64,000 nucleotides of DNA from Cellulophaga baltica (GCF_900102165.1 NZ_FNBD01000003.1:186001-250000); one strand, 5' to 3'; positions 1-10,085 are shown, numbered from the stretch's first letter. The notes: generated from the letters alone by a model not told the origin. Numbers and translations: made by a program.

Positions 1-20
1 AGTGACTAATTAAACAATCT

Positions 21-2180
21 ATGAAAAAACTAGCAAGCTTAGCAGCGACTACCTTACTACTAGTCAGTTGCGAAACAACACCTAAAAAAGAAAAAATTAC
101 TGTGAAATACCCAACAACAGCTAAAGTAGATAGCGTAGACACCTATTTTGGTGTAGCAATAAAAGATCCATACCGATGGTTGGAAGATGATAAAAGTTCT
201 GAAACAGAAAACTGGGTAAAAGCTCAGAACAAGGTTACGTACGGCTATTTAGAGCACATTCCTTTTCGTTCAGATTTAAAGAAGCGCTTAGAAAAGCTTT
301 GGAATTATGAGAAATTAGGATCCCCATTCAAAGAAGGAGAATATACATATTTCTATAAAAATGACGGACTACAAAACCAATATGTCGTCTATAGAAAAAA
401 AGGAGAAGATACAGACGCTGAAGTATTTTTAGACCCAAATACTTTTTCTAAGGATGGCACAACTTCTCTAGCAGGTCTAGACTTTTCTAAAGATGGCAGC
501 AAGGCTGCTTACTCTATTTCAGAAGGCGGTAGTGATTGGCGCAAAGTAATTATCTTAGACGCTGCCAAAAATGAAGTTATTGAAGATACCTTAGTCGATA
601 TTAAATTTAGTGGCATTTCCTGGAAAGAAAATGACGGGTTCTACTACTCTAGCTATGATAAGCCAAAAGGAAGTGAATTATCTGCCAAAACAGATCAGCA
701 CAAATTATACTATCATAAATTAGGAACCCCTCAAAAAGAAGATATTTTAATTTACGGTGGTACTCCTGATCAAAAACACCGTTACATAAGTGGTAGCGTT
801 ACTGAAGATGGCCAATACCTATTTGTATACCCTAGAACATCTACTTCAGGAAATAAGCTCTTAATGAAAGACTTAAGCAAGGTAGATGCTGAATTTGTGA
901 CTATTTTAGATCATACTGACACCGATAGTTATATCATAGAAAACAAGGGTTCCAAATTGTATATTATGACAAATATGGACGCCCCTAATCAAAAAATAGT
1001 TACTGTAGACGCCACAAATCCTGCTGCAGAAAATTGGGTAGATTTTATCTCAGAAACAGAAAACGTATTATCTCCTAATACCGGCGGTGGATACTTTTTT
1101 GCGGAATATATGGTGGATGCGATCTCTAAAGTGTTTCAGTATGATTATGATGGCAAACTAATTAGAGAAGTTAAACTCCCTGGTGTTGGTTCTGCCGGAG
1201 GATTTGGCGGAAAAAAAGAAGACAAAGAGTTCTATTTTTCTTTCACCAATTATAATACACCTGGTTCTTTATACAAATACAATGTAGAAACAGGAGACTA
1301 TACGCAATACTGGAAACCTAATATTGACTTTAATCCGTCAGATTACGAATCAAAACAAGTATTTTATACGTCTAAAGATGGTACTAAAATTCCTATGATC
1401 ATCACCCATAAGAAAGGTTTAGAACTTAATGGCAAAAATCCAACCATACTATACGGATATGGAGGATTCAATGTGAGCCTAACCCCATCCTTTAGTATTT
1501 CTAATGCGGTTTGGATGGAGCAAGGCGGTGTATATGCAGTTCCTAACCTAAGAGGTGGTGGAGAATATGGTAAGAAATGGCATGATGCCGGCACAAAATT
1601 ACAGAAGCAAAATGTGTTTGATGATTTTATTGCTGCCGCAGAATACTTAACAAAGAAAAAATATACGTCTAAAGAATATTTAGCTATTAAAGGTGGCTCT
1701 AATGGAGGTTTATTAGTTGGAGCTGTAATGACCCAAAGACCAGATTTAATGAAAGTAGCAATGCCTGCTGTTGGTGTTTTAGATATGCTACGTTACCATA
1801 CATTTACTTCTGGCGCTGGCTGGGCATATGATTATGGAACTTCTGAAGATTCTAAAGAAATGTTTGAATACATAAAAGGATATTCTCCAGTACACAATGT
1901 AAAAGCTGGAACAGCATACCCAGCAACCATAGTTACTACTGGTGATCATGATGACCGTGTGGTACCTGCGCATAGTTTTAAATTTGCCGCAGCTTTACAA
2001 GAAGCACAAGCAGGAGACAATCCTACTTTAATTCGTATTGATGTAAATGCAGGCCATGGTGCTGGAAAATCTACCGAGGCTATCATAAATGAGCAAGTAG
2101 ACTTACAAGCTTTCACTTTGTTTAACATGGGGTTTGAAACGCTACCAAACCAAGCCGTTTTGAAAGAATTTAAAGAGTAA
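21..2180 (+). CDS. Prolyl oligopeptidase family serine peptidase (S9A), lipoprotein
   Basis: This is a 719-residue endopeptidase of the S9A family, which cleaves short peptides after proline. The N-terminus is a lipoprotein signal with lipobox LVSC, so the enzyme is probably membrane-anchored in the periplasm or outer membrane. A beta-propeller domain fills roughly residues 60-430 and the alpha/beta hydrolase domain follows. The catalytic triad can be read directly: Ser560 in GGSNGG, Asp644 in DHDDRVV and His679 in GHGAG. The nearby Arg646 matches the substrate-binding arginine of the family. The length is normal for the family. The gene stands alone and ends at a clear terminator hairpin. 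Confidence 0.95.
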   Translation: MKKLASLAATTLLLVSCETTPKKEKITVKYPTTAKVDSVDTYFGVAIKDPYRWLEDDKSSETENWVKAQNKVTYGYLEHIPFRSDLKKRLEKLWNYEKLGSPFKEGEYTYFYKNDGLQNQYVVYRKKGEDTDAEVFLDPNTFSKDGTTSLAGLDFSKDGSKAAYSISEGGSDWRKVIILDAAKNEVIEDTLVDIKFSGISWKENDGFYYSSYDKPKGSELSAKTDQHKLYYHKLGTPQKEDILIYGGTPDQKHRYISGSVTEDGQYLFVYPRTSTSGNKLLMKDLSKVDAEFVTILDHTDTDSYIIENKGSKLYIMTNMDAPNQKIVTVDATNPAAENWVDFISETENVLSPNTGGGYFFAEYMVDAISKVFQYDYDGKLIREVKLPGVGSAGGFGGKKEDKEFYFSFTNYNTPGSLYKYNVETGDYTQYWKPNIDFNPSDYESKQVFYTSKDGTKIPMIITHKKGLELNGKNPTILYGYGGFNVSLTPSFSISNAVWMEQGGVYAVPNLRGGGEYGKKWHDAGTKLQKQNVFDDFIAAAEYLTKKKYTSKEYLAIKGGSNGGLLVGAVMTQRPDLMKVAMPAVGVLDMLRYHTFTSGAGWAYDYGTSEDSKEMFEYIKGYSPVHNVKAGTAYPATIVTTGDHDDRVVPAHSFKFAAALQEAQAGDNPTLIRIDVNAGHGAGKSTEAIINEQVDLQAFTLFNMGFETLPNQAVLKEFKE

Positions 2181-2202
2181 TACATTTTCAATATTTAAGA
2201 TT

Positions 2203-2235
2203 AAAATCCGTTTCTAACTGAAACGGATTTTTTAT
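2203..2235 (+). terminator. Rho-independent terminator after the prolyl oligopeptidase gene
   Basis: An 11-bp stem (AAATCCGTTTC / GAAACGGATTT) with a 5-nt loop is followed by a short T-run. It lies 23 bp after the stop codon. Confidence 0.85.
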
Positions 2236-2264
2236 TTCTAATTTTGTCTGCTATAGAATACACT

Positions 2265-3242
2265 ATGTTACACGTAAAAGACTTAACTTTTTCTTATTCC
2301 TCACATCAGATTATCTCTAATATTAGTTTTACCGCTGATAAAGGAGCCCATATTTCTATTATTGGTGAAAGCGGATGCGGAAAGAGTACCTTGTTAAAAC
2401 TTTTGTATGGTATTTTACAACCCACTCATGGAAATATTTCTTGGGGCGATAATCCTATTTTAGGTCCCGACTTTAAATTGGTTCCCGGAGAGACCTTCAT
2501 GAAATACCTTTCTCAAGATTTTGATTTGATGCCCTATGTATCGGTAGAAGAAAATGTGAGTCAATATTTATCTGTATTCTACCCTCAAGAACTTAAAGAG
2601 CGCACTGCAGCGCTTTTAGAAATGATTGAGATGACAGCTTTTGCTAAGACAAAAGTAAAACTCTTAAGTGGCGGCCAACAGCAAAGAGTAGCACTAGCAA
2701 GAGTTCTTGCCCAAAAACCTGAAATTCTTTTATTAGACGAGCCTTTCAGTCACATTGATAATTCTAGGAAAAATAGTTTGCGAAGAAATCTTTTCAACTA
2801 TTTAAAAACAGAACAGATCACTTGCATCGTAGCCTCACATGACACTCATGATATTTTATCTTTTGCAGATGAGGTTATGGTATTAAAAGAAGGTAGAATT
2901 TTAGCAAAAGAACATCCTGAAACACTCTACATGCATCCCAAAAATAGCTATACCGCTTCCTTATTTGGAGATGTAAACCTTATCCCTATATCTTTATTAA
3001 AACCTTATGCTACGCTTGAGAAATCTATTTTAGTATATCCATCAGAACTGATTATTTCTGAAAATAGTGGTTTAAAGGTATGGGTTAAAAACTCGTATTT
3101 TAAAGGTTCTCATTATTTAATTGAAGCCCAACTTAATGAGACCGATCCTATTCTATTCAACGCTCCTCATGCCTATGAGGCAGAAAAAGAAGTGTTCTTA
3201 AATGTAGCACTTGAAACCATCAATGCAAGACTTAAAGATTAA
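2265..3242 (+). CDS. ABC transporter ATP-binding protein, PotA/FbpC-like, no permease nearby
   Basis: This is a 325-residue ABC ATPase. Walker A is at residues 34-42 (GESGCGKST), the signature LSGGQ at 134-138, and Walker B ILLLDE at 154-159. About 85 residues after the nucleotide-binding domain look like the TOBE-type regulatory tail of spermidine or iron importers. I chose the ATG at 2265 because it gives a normal N-terminus (MLHVKDLTF); an upstream TTG at 2244 would add seven residues. No permease or binding protein is adjacent, so the substrate is unknown. The stop overlaps the next start by one base (TAATG), which suggests translational coupling with the arfB-like gene. Confidence 0.88.
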   Translation: MLHVKDLTFSYSSHQIISNISFTADKGAHISIIGESGCGKSTLLKLLYGILQPTHGNISWGDNPILGPDFKLVPGETFMKYLSQDFDLMPYVSVEENVSQYLSVFYPQELKERTAALLEMIEMTAFAKTKVKLLSGGQQQRVALARVLAQKPEILLLDEPFSHIDNSRKNSLRRNLFNYLKTEQITCIVASHDTHDILSFADEVMVLKEGRILAKEHPETLYMHPKNSYTASLFGDVNLIPISLLKPYATLEKSILVYPSELIISENSGLKVWVKNSYFKGSHYLIEAQLNETDPILFNAPHAYEAEKEVFLNVALETINARLKD

Positions 3243-3646
3243 TGCTTCATAAAGAACAGATTATTCAAGAATTACATTTTAAAGCAGTTAGAAGTAGCGG
3301 TGCTGGTGGCCAACATGTAAACAAAGTGGCTACTAAAATTGAGTTATTCTTTGATGTGGCCAACTCCAGCAGTATAAATACCCTTGATAAAGAACGAATT
3401 TATTTAAAGTTAAAAAATAAAATAAACAAAGAAAAGGTCTTACAACTGCAATGTGATGAAAGCAGAAGCCAACATAAAAATAAAGCACTCGTTATTAAAA
3501 GGTTCCTTATTATTTTAGAAAATGCGCTAAAAGAACCTAAAAAACGTAAACGAACAAAACCAAGTAGATCTTCTATTGAAAAACGTTTACACAGTAAAAA
3601 GAAAGCTGCGGAGAAAAAAGCAAATCGGAATAAAAACAATTGGTAA
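3242..3646 (+). CDS. arfB: ArfB-like peptidyl-tRNA hydrolase (ribosome rescue)
   Basis: This 134-residue protein has the GGQ motif at residues 22-24 within SSGAGGQHVNK, the catalytic loop of class I release factors. A lysine- and arginine-rich C-terminal tail (about residues 95-134) is what ArfB/YaeJ uses to occupy the empty mRNA channel. It lacks codon-recognition domains, so stalled-ribosome rescue is the expected role rather than stop-codon termination. Its start overlaps the stop of the ABC ATPase gene by one base. Confidence 0.9.
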   Translation: MLHKEQIIQELHFKAVRSSGAGGQHVNKVATKIELFFDVANSSSINTLDKERIYLKLKNKINKEKVLQLQCDESRSQHKNKALVIKRFLIILENALKEPKKRKRTKPSRSSIEKRLHSKKKAAEKKANRNKNNW

Positions 3647-3715
3647 GTACTCCTAAATTTAAGGCCTAAATAACTACTAAACTTTACGTATTTTTATAGC
3701 TCTAAAGTTGAGCAG

Positions 3716-4225
3716 ATGAAAACCCTATTATGTCTTTGCAGTCTATTATGTTTCCTTGCATCTTGTGAGGACCCCCAACCAAAATCAGTAGATAGTAATT
3801 TGAACTGGGAAGAAAGAATGCACACGACAACCTTACCAGACTCACTTGAAAATGGGAGTAGCTATTTATCTGTTTATTCGCAGATTTACAGCGTCACAGA
3901 ACACGTAACACACGATTTAACGGCCACGGTAAGCATTAGAAACACCAGCAGAAAAGATACATTGTATATTACTAAAGGAGAATATTTTGACTCACAGGGC
4001 AAGCTTCTTAACACCTACATAGACAAGACAATCTATTTAAATCCGTTAGAGACCTTAGCTATTGTTATTGCCGAAAAAGATAAGCAGGGTGGACCGGGAG
4101 CCAATTTTATTTTTGATTGGCAAGTAAAGCCAAATACTTCAGAACCTATTTTTGAAGGTGTAATGATTTCTACATCTGGCTCACAAGGTTTGTCTTTTAC
4201 CACTCAAGGAAAAAAAATAGACTAG
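3716..4225 (+). CDS. DUF3124 family lipoprotein
   Basis: This 169-residue protein has a lipoprotein signal (lipobox LASC) and a predicted beta-rich domain. The pattern SVYSQIY, then ATVSIRNTS, then GGPGANFIFDW, then a C-terminal VMISTSGSQGLSF matches the DUF3124 family as I remember it. Function is unknown. It reads in the same direction as the FKBP lipoprotein gene 39 bp downstream and may be co-transcribed with it. Confidence 0.78.
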   Translation: MKTLLCLCSLLCFLASCEDPQPKSVDSNLNWEERMHTTTLPDSLENGSSYLSVYSQIYSVTEHVTHDLTATVSIRNTSRKDTLYITKGEYFDSQGKLLNTYIDKTIYLNPLETLAIVIAEKDKQGGPGANFIFDWQVKPNTSEPIFEGVMISTSGSQGLSFTTQGKKID

Positions 4226-4264
4226 AATTAAAATAGCCTACATATATTTGATAAAAAAATCCAA

Positions 4265-4720
4265 ATGAAAAATAGTATCCTTTTTTTATGCCTTATCCTA
4301 TTTCTAGGATGTAATGAAGAGAAAGAAAATATTGATTACGTTGCAAGAAATGAAGCTGATATCGCAGCATATATCGCCAAAAATAATATAGACGCCACTA
4401 GAAGTGAATCTGGTTTGTATTATCGTATTGAAACACAAGGCGAAGGGGAACAACCTTTAAGTAATTCTGATGTTACCGTTGCTTACAAAGGCTACTACTT
4501 AGATGGTAAAGTTTTTGACGAGAGTGATGCTAATGGTATTACATTTAATATTAATGGTGTCATAAAAGGATGGACCGAAGGTATTGCCTATTTTAATGAA
4601 GGTGGTTCTGGTCAATTATTTGTTCCTGCACATTTAGGCTATGGCTCTAACACATATGGCCCAATACCAGGTGGATCTGTACTAATTTTTGATATTAATT
4701 TACTGAAAGTAGAAAACTAA
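4265..4720 (+). CDS. FKBP-type peptidyl-prolyl isomerase, lipoprotein
   Basis: This 151-residue protein has a lipoprotein signal (FLGC) and one FKBP domain at about residues 55-150. Recognisable family segments are VTVAYKGYYLDGKVFDES, the I(K)GWTEGI segment and the C-terminal IPGGSVLIFDINL. It should catalyse cis-trans isomerisation of prolyl bonds in exported proteins. The gene ends at a long symmetrical hairpin shared with the convergent gene. Confidence 0.9.
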   Translation: MKNSILFLCLILFLGCNEEKENIDYVARNEADIAAYIAKNNIDATRSESGLYYRIETQGEGEQPLSNSDVTVAYKGYYLDGKVFDESDANGITFNINGVIKGWTEGIAYFNEGGSGQLFVPAHLGYGSNTYGPIPGGSVLIFDINLLKVEN

Positions 4721-4731
4721 AAGTAATGAGA

Positions 4732-4768
4732 AATGAAATTCTCTAAAGCTTGTTTAGAGAATTTCATT
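4732..4768. terminator. Bidirectional terminator hairpin, 16-bp perfect stem
   Basis: A perfect 16-bp inverted repeat (4732-4747 and 4753-4768) with a 5-nt loop separates the FKBP gene from the convergent Gre-like gene. The right arm overlaps the last codons and the stop of the minus-strand gene. Confidence 0.75.
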
Positions 4769-5212
4769 AATTGTAATTTCATTGGTATTAAAAGTAACTA
4801 TAGCTCCTTTTTCTTTACCAAAAAGTAACTTTCCCATTGGTGTTTCTGAAGAAATGCAATAGACCGAAATACCATCTGCCTTATATTCTCCTGCTGAGAT
4901 GCCTAGAAAATAGTTTGCTTTATTTGTTTTGACCAAATTACCTAAGCCTACAAAATTTGTTTTAGTTTTAATATTTACCATATCTAAAACCTTAGCCATT
5001 TTCTCTGCTTCTGCTAGTTGTACTCCAGATTTTTCTAATTCTAACTGAAGCATAGCTCTTCCCGTTTCATGCTTATCACCAGCACTACTCTTCGTTTCAC
5101 TATCTAATGACTCTTTAAAATCTGCAATATTCAACCGAATACGAGATATTCTGTTATCTGCAAAATTCTTACAGAAGTCATATAGCTGTTTTTTTAAATT
5201 TTGTTCCATCAC
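4754..5212 (-). CDS. GreA/GreB-like C-terminal domain protein
   Basis: This 152-residue protein has a helical N-terminal half (about 1-75) and a C-terminal half that resembles the FKBP-like C-terminal domain of transcript cleavage factors, with a final segment SSETPMGKLLFGKEKG. From memory, such short proteins in flavobacteria are often mislabelled 3-oxoacyl-ACP synthase; nothing here resembles a ketosynthase. Whether it reaches the RNA polymerase secondary channel is unknown. The stop codon lies inside the terminator hairpin. Confidence 0.65.
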   Translation of the reverse strand: MMEQNLKKQLYDFCKNFADNRISRIRLNIADFKESLDSETKSSAGDKHETGRAMLQLELEKSGVQLAEAEKMAKVLDMVNIKTKTNFVGLGNLVKTNKANYFLGISAGEYKADGISVYCISSETPMGKLLFGKEKGAIVTFNTNEITINEIL

Positions 5213-5273
5213 AAATCCGATTTAAATTAAAGCAAAAAAATAGTTGTTAGATCCAATTTTTGCGCGCGCAAAT

Positions 5274-6386
5274 CTAGACTAAATCCGCCAATTCTTTACC
5301 AATAATACTACCAATTGCAATTCCCATTCCACCCATTCGTATTCCACAATACACCCGGTTAGAAACTTGCTTAATTATGGGTCTTTTTTGCGGACCTACA
5401 CCCATAATACCACTCCAGCTATACGCAATTTCAAAATCGTAATCCGGGAGTATTAGCTCCTTTAATAATTGTTCTAATTTATTTTGAACCAGTGGTGTCT
5501 CTCCAAAAGCACTCGTTTCTTCTGCTTTAAAATCTAAATTCCGACCCCCGCCAAACAGAATTCGGTTATCTATATTTCTAAAATAGTAATACCCTTCATC
5601 TAAATGAAAAGTCCCTTTAATTTTTAAATCCTTAATGGGTTTCGTAATTAATACTTGAGCCCGTGCTGGTTTTACTTCTTCTTCTAAAAGTGCAGCTCCA
5701 AAACCATTGGTTGCAATGATTAATTTTTTAGTCCTAAACTCAAACTCATTGGTATTCACCACCACATGATTTTCTAAATCCTCAAAATGCTCTACTTCTA
5801 TTGAATTTAATAGAATGACGCCACTTGATTGAACACGGAGTAAGAGCTGAGACATCATTTTACCGGTATCAATCTGAGATTCAAATACATTTGTAATATA
5901 TTCCTCCTGTACCTTTTTAAAGTCAAATGTATTGGATTGCACTTTAAACGCATCGCCTTTAAAAATTGGATTTAGAAATGAATTTGTTGCCGCGATTTGT
6001 TCTAAGCATTCTGTAAAAAGCACTTCTTGCTGTTCGGTAAATACTTCATGCCCTCCCCAGTTTTTAAACCCTATTTCTTTATCTCCTAAATTTTCCCGTA
6101 AGAGGTGAATTCCTTTCCAACGTTTTTCTACTAACTCATACACCTCTTCTTCTGTATGTGTTTTTAAATCTGATAAGATCTCAGAAATACTTCCAAAACA
6201 GGCAAATCCGGCATTTTTAGTACTTGCTCCTTGTGGTAAAATACCCTTTTCTAAAACTAAAATCTTAGCCTCAGGGTATTTAGCTCGTAATTGTAGGGCA
6301 CAATTTAAACCTACAATTCCACTACCGACAATTGTAAAATCTATATGAGATAACCACGTTTTATATTCCCAATAACTTAACTTCAT
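5274..6386 (-). CDS. FAD-dependent oxidoreductase, DadA/D-amino-acid oxidase type
   Basis: This 370-residue flavoprotein has an N-terminal dinucleotide-binding motif (IVGSGIVGLNCALQLRAKY) and a C-terminal GIRMGGMGIAIGS segment, as in the DAO superfamily. Family members oxidise amino acids, glycine or sarcosine; the substrate cannot be read from sequence. Retention of an N-terminal stretch before the GxGxxG (MKLSYWEYKTW) is common in these proteins. It lies 12 bp after the 465-residue envelope protein gene and may belong to that operon. Confidence 0.82.
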   Translation of the reverse strand: MKLSYWEYKTWLSHIDFTIVGSGIVGLNCALQLRAKYPEAKILVLEKGILPQGASTKNAGFACFGSISEILSDLKTHTEEEVYELVEKRWKGIHLLRENLGDKEIGFKNWGGHEVFTEQQEVLFTECLEQIAATNSFLNPIFKGDAFKVQSNTFDFKKVQEEYITNVFESQIDTGKMMSQLLLRVQSSGVILLNSIEVEHFEDLENHVVVNTNEFEFRTKKLIIATNGFGAALLEEEVKPARAQVLITKPIKDLKIKGTFHLDEGYYYFRNIDNRILFGGGRNLDFKAEETSAFGETPLVQNKLEQLLKELILPDYDFEIAYSWSGIMGVGPQKRPIIKQVSNRVYCGIRMGGMGIAIGSIIGKELADLV

Positions 6387-6398
6387 AAGTAGCCTAAG

Positions 6399-7796
6399 TT
6401 AAGGAATAGAATCTGTTTTTTGAAGTCCAAAATACAACTGTGAAATAATATTAATTTCGTTATTTTCTGCTGTTAGACTCCCTTCAAGGACTATTTTATT
6501 CCCCTCTACTTGTTGGGCATTAATTCTAACTGTTTTTAATAAAGCCGCAAGCTTATCTGCTTTCGGAATTTTTAAATCTTTTTGCAAGCTCTTAAAATTG
6601 GCTGAGAGACTAAAAAAATAACTACCTGTTTTGAACGGATGGTTAAGGGTTTCTTTTTGAGTAGCGAAAGATACTTCTGAGGTCGTGTCTTTTTCGTAAA
6701 AGAGATACATTGGTAAGGCTTTTAAAACGCCATTTTCTATAGCCCCTTGCTTTTTTAAGTATGATTTTAGGGTAGTATCTGAAGCTATATTTAGAAAAAT
6801 AGACGGCGCCTCTTTCTCTTGTAGCGCAACAGTGGCCACCTTATCAAAATTATCATCATACTCATAGGTAACAATACTATCTGTCTGCAGGGTAGTACCT
6901 TTAACCGCCAAACTTACTATACCTGTAGATTTAGCTACCAAGGAATCTGCTTCTATATTATTTTTCTCGAAAAATGAAAAATCCTTCAACAAATCGGTTA
7001 CACTAGATGCATGAGCGGTATTAGAAAAATTTGCATCCATATACAACAGTAAGGATGCTTCTGGAGTGGCTACATACTTCATAGACTCATTAAACTCTTT
7101 AGGCTGAGCTGTATACATGACTCCAGACAAATAAGCGTTCCCATCATTAAAATTTAAATGAACGACACTACTATCTTTCACATACGTCACATGATCATCT
7201 GCTGCTATTAAGCTTTTTAAATAAGGATGGCCTGTATCGGAAATAAGCTTTTTATTTAAAAGAACATCATCAAAAACAGGTTTACATAATTCAAATGATT
7301 TTTTGGGAGCATAGGCTATTGCAAGATTTTCATTATTCCATGCATATATAATTTTTGTTTTTTCATCTAAGGCATATGTATAATCGCCCTCAATAATTGT
7401 AACTTTTTTAGCAGTTAAATAGGCTAAAGCATAAGCATTAAATGCTTCTGAATCTTTAATTGGCAGGGTGGTAAATAAGGTGTTTTTCACCTCTTTCATG
7501 GTGTAAAAAACCAGGGAGTAAGGTTTGAGATTTATCCCTTTCTTATCTTCTTTTTTATCCTCAACATCTTTTGAGCTACTTGAAAAATCAGCATTATCCC
7601 AATAAAACATAGGAGAAGACAAAGCATCTAGCAAAATAGATTTTTGAAAATCATGAAAGCCAACTTTTAGTACACTGTCTGCATTTACATGAATGCGATT
7701 TTTTAACGAGGCCGATTTCTGATACTGCACATAAATAAAATACCCTATCACTGCTATTCCTAGCAATGATAAGTTGATTTTTAAAAACTTTTTCAT
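6399..7796 (-). CDS. Uncharacterised membrane-anchored protein, DUF4836-like fold
   Basis: This 465-residue protein has one N-terminal membrane segment (about residues 8-25) and a large extracytoplasmic region. Its first 160 residues resemble the N-terminal domain of the neighbouring 748-residue protein: both have a short LP(I/L) strand followed by a D-xxx-F helix, then (G)DYTY or GDFAY, then a WNNxxL strand. The DUF4836-type assignment is from memory. It is the third gene of a tight operon, 16 bp after the gene upstream. Function is unknown. Confidence 0.6.
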   Translation of the reverse strand: MKKFLKINLSLLGIAVIGYFIYVQYQKSASLKNRIHVNADSVLKVGFHDFQKSILLDALSSPMFYWDNADFSSSSKDVEDKKEDKKGINLKPYSLVFYTMKEVKNTLFTTLPIKDSEAFNAYALAYLTAKKVTIIEGDYTYALDEKTKIIYAWNNENLAIAYAPKKSFELCKPVFDDVLLNKKLISDTGHPYLKSLIAADDHVTYVKDSSVVHLNFNDGNAYLSGVMYTAQPKEFNESMKYVATPEASLLLYMDANFSNTAHASSVTDLLKDFSFFEKNNIEADSLVAKSTGIVSLAVKGTTLQTDSIVTYEYDDNFDKVATVALQEKEAPSIFLNIASDTTLKSYLKKQGAIENGVLKALPMYLFYEKDTTSEVSFATQKETLNHPFKTGSYFFSLSANFKSLQKDLKIPKADKLAALLKTVRINAQQVEGNKIVLEGSLTAENNEINIISQLYFGLQKTDSIP

Positions 7797-7812
7797 GAAT
7801 TGCTGTGTTAAT

Positions 7813-10059
7813 TTAATCTATTAAAGCATCAATCATATTTAAGAAATAAGCCAAGCTATTCTTATGCCCTTTTCCTTCTGGTGTATTTAAAATCATTTCA
7901 CCTTCAAGAACATTACCTTTCATCTTACTTACTTTAAATGTAGCATCTTCTACATTGTCTGAAATGTAAATTAATTTTTCTTTATACGCATTAGGAATCA
8001 TGTCTCCTGGAATATCTCTCGTAATAGTTTTACCATTTACATAAATACTTCCAGAGTTTTTAGAGATAAGTTTTTTATGTCTTCCTGAAACCTTAGCATT
8101 ATAAGTACCATTACTCATTGCTGTAATATCTGCCTTAGAGTTACTAATTAATAAGGTATTGTCCTTAAACAGCATGTTTACTTTAAATGGTGCGTCAGGA
8201 ATTTCAACTTGGTAGAATCCGTTTTCTGCAGTTACTGCTCCTTCTTTTATCCCAATTCGCATGATACGGTTAAAGATTTCTTTCTCTTCTGAAGTAACCA
8301 TCAAAATAAATTTTGGAATTGGCTCTGTCTTTGTTTTAGTCACCTCTACACTTTCATAATTTTCATCATAATCATACGTAGTATAGGTCACTTCAACATT
8401 TTCTATACCATTCATCACCAATAACATATCTCCACGAACCACTTTAGCAATAGCTTCTTCGTCTAATAAAATAGATACCAAACGTGTTGCAATAGGAACA
8501 AAATCTTCTAAATGTTCTTTTTCTACACCTTCAAACATCGCATCTACCAATTTAGGATATGCCTTTAAAGTACCTTCTGTGCTTGTGTTAACTGAAAAAT
8601 AGCCTTGCATCGTATCTTCATTAAAATACTTGTAGAAATTGCTATTCATTTTTCCATTGTACATGTCTTTATGGTACTGCGCCATTTCATCATTCATCGT
8701 ATACGATGTTTTGATCGATGCATTGGTATCATCAAAATTTAATTTCGAAGTCAATGACATTCCGCTGTATAACCTTTCTAAATTGAACATTTCATAAGGG
8801 TTACTACCGTAATAGCCACTTCCAAAATAAGAAGGAATAGCATCATTATAAATGGCTGTAAAATCATTAACCCATAGCGTTGCTTCGTCTTTTCCTGTAC
8901 CTACACTTTTTAGATAAGAACTATTTTTTAAAATGCTTCCTTCTGCATAATTACCTGTAAGCGTAGCTTTTGCTTTTTCTATAACAGAAGCCATAGCTTC
9001 TTTTCTTTTTTCAGCTCTTTTAGCTTCTCTAATCTCACGCTTTCTATCTTGCTCCGCATAATAATCATCATTATAATAGCTAGAATCATCATATTCCGTA
9101 GATTCTATTACCGTTTCTTCTATTTCCGTTTCGTAAACATCTTCTACAATTTCTACTACCTCTTCAACTTCGGCAACACCGTCTTCCGTGATCATACCTT
9201 TGATGTATAATCTTTCCACTTCATTCTCCGTATTAGCTGTAATAGTCACTGTTTTACTTTGGCTACCGCTCTTATTAGAACTATCGAACTTTACAGAAAT
9301 AGTTCCTGACGCCCCTGGCTCAATTTCTTCTGAAGAAAAACTAGGAACCGTACAACCACAACTAGCTTTAGCATCGGAAATAACTAAAGAAGAAGATCCT
9401 GTATTTACAAAGTTAAAAGTATGCTCTACAATATCACCCTCTTTAATGGTTCCGAAATTATAGGTGGTTTGATCAAAACTCAATATAGGATAGGTAGCTT
9501 CAGCAGCATCTACTGCTTCTTCTACGGCTACAGCTGCATCTTCCGCATAATCATAATCGTAATCATCGTATCCGTACACATCATCATAATCAGTCTCTTC
9601 TTGAGCAACTGTGAATAACAAGGTGTTGTTATTCCACATGGTTACCATATTATCGTAGTTATCTACGATATAGGCAAAATCACCATCGTACTGCACGCCT
9701 TCTTTTTGATGTTCTGATAAAAGGCTAAAAAAACCTCTTTTATCATTTAAAGGAACTAGAAAATTGTGGGTAAAAACACCCTCTTGAGTCTCCATAAAAT
9801 AGTAGAAGTTCTCAGATAAATTTATTCCTAAGGTTTCTAAATCTACGACGGCACCATCTGTTTTTCTAGATAATTGTTTTATAAACATTTTTCCCATTTT
9901 AGAATTTTCAAATTCTGAAATAGAAACTAAATTGGTTATATTTTTTCCTTTAAGGGCTATTACAACACTCGCATTTTTAGGCACTTTAGTGATTAAATCT
10001 TGCGCCGAAGCTACTAAAGTAGCAAAGCAAAGCGATGTAAAAAGTAATACTTTTTTCAT
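7813..10059 (-). CDS. Large secreted protein, DUF4836-like halves flanking a DUF1573 domain
   Basis: This 748-residue protein has a cleavable signal peptide (ends VASAQ). The N-terminal domain (about 22-155) resembles the 465-residue neighbour. Residues about 157-189 are very rich in D, Y and A. Residues about 190-288 are a classic DUF1573 (ASH-like) domain with YNFGTIKEGD, FVNTGSSSL and ASCGCTVP. A second acidic, tyrosine-rich linker turning into a charged helix (about 290-360) follows, then a C-terminal beta-rich half to 748. The inserted DUF1573 looks like a domain acquisition. It is the middle gene of a three-gene operon. Confidence 0.7.
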   Translation of the reverse strand: MKKVLLFTSLCFATLVASAQDLITKVPKNASVVIALKGKNITNLVSISEFENSKMGKMFIKQLSRKTDGAVVDLETLGINLSENFYYFMETQEGVFTHNFLVPLNDKRGFFSLLSEHQKEGVQYDGDFAYIVDNYDNMVTMWNNNTLLFTVAQEETDYDDVYGYDDYDYDYAEDAAVAVEEAVDAAEATYPILSFDQTTYNFGTIKEGDIVEHTFNFVNTGSSSLVISDAKASCGCTVPSFSSEEIEPGASGTISVKFDSSNKSGSQSKTVTITANTENEVERLYIKGMITEDGVAEVEEVVEIVEDVYETEIEETVIESTEYDDSSYYNDDYYAEQDRKREIREAKRAEKRKEAMASVIEKAKATLTGNYAEGSILKNSSYLKSVGTGKDEATLWVNDFTAIYNDAIPSYFGSGYYGSNPYEMFNLERLYSGMSLTSKLNFDDTNASIKTSYTMNDEMAQYHKDMYNGKMNSNFYKYFNEDTMQGYFSVNTSTEGTLKAYPKLVDAMFEGVEKEHLEDFVPIATRLVSILLDEEAIAKVVRGDMLLVMNGIENVEVTYTTYDYDENYESVEVTKTKTEPIPKFILMVTSEEKEIFNRIMRIGIKEGAVTAENGFYQVEIPDAPFKVNMLFKDNTLLISNSKADITAMSNGTYNAKVSGRHKKLISKNSGSIYVNGKTITRDIPGDMIPNAYKEKLIYISDNVEDATFKVSKMKGNVLEGEMILNTPEGKGHKNSLAYFLNMIDALID

Positions 10060-10085
10060 TGGAAATTGTATTTGTTGTGGTTGAA

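Noticed and set aside
9040-9160. Possible tandem repeat in the acidic linkers of the 748-residue protein
   Set aside because: The codons are biased to Glu, Asp, Tyr and Val, but no repeat unit of constant length can be drawn.
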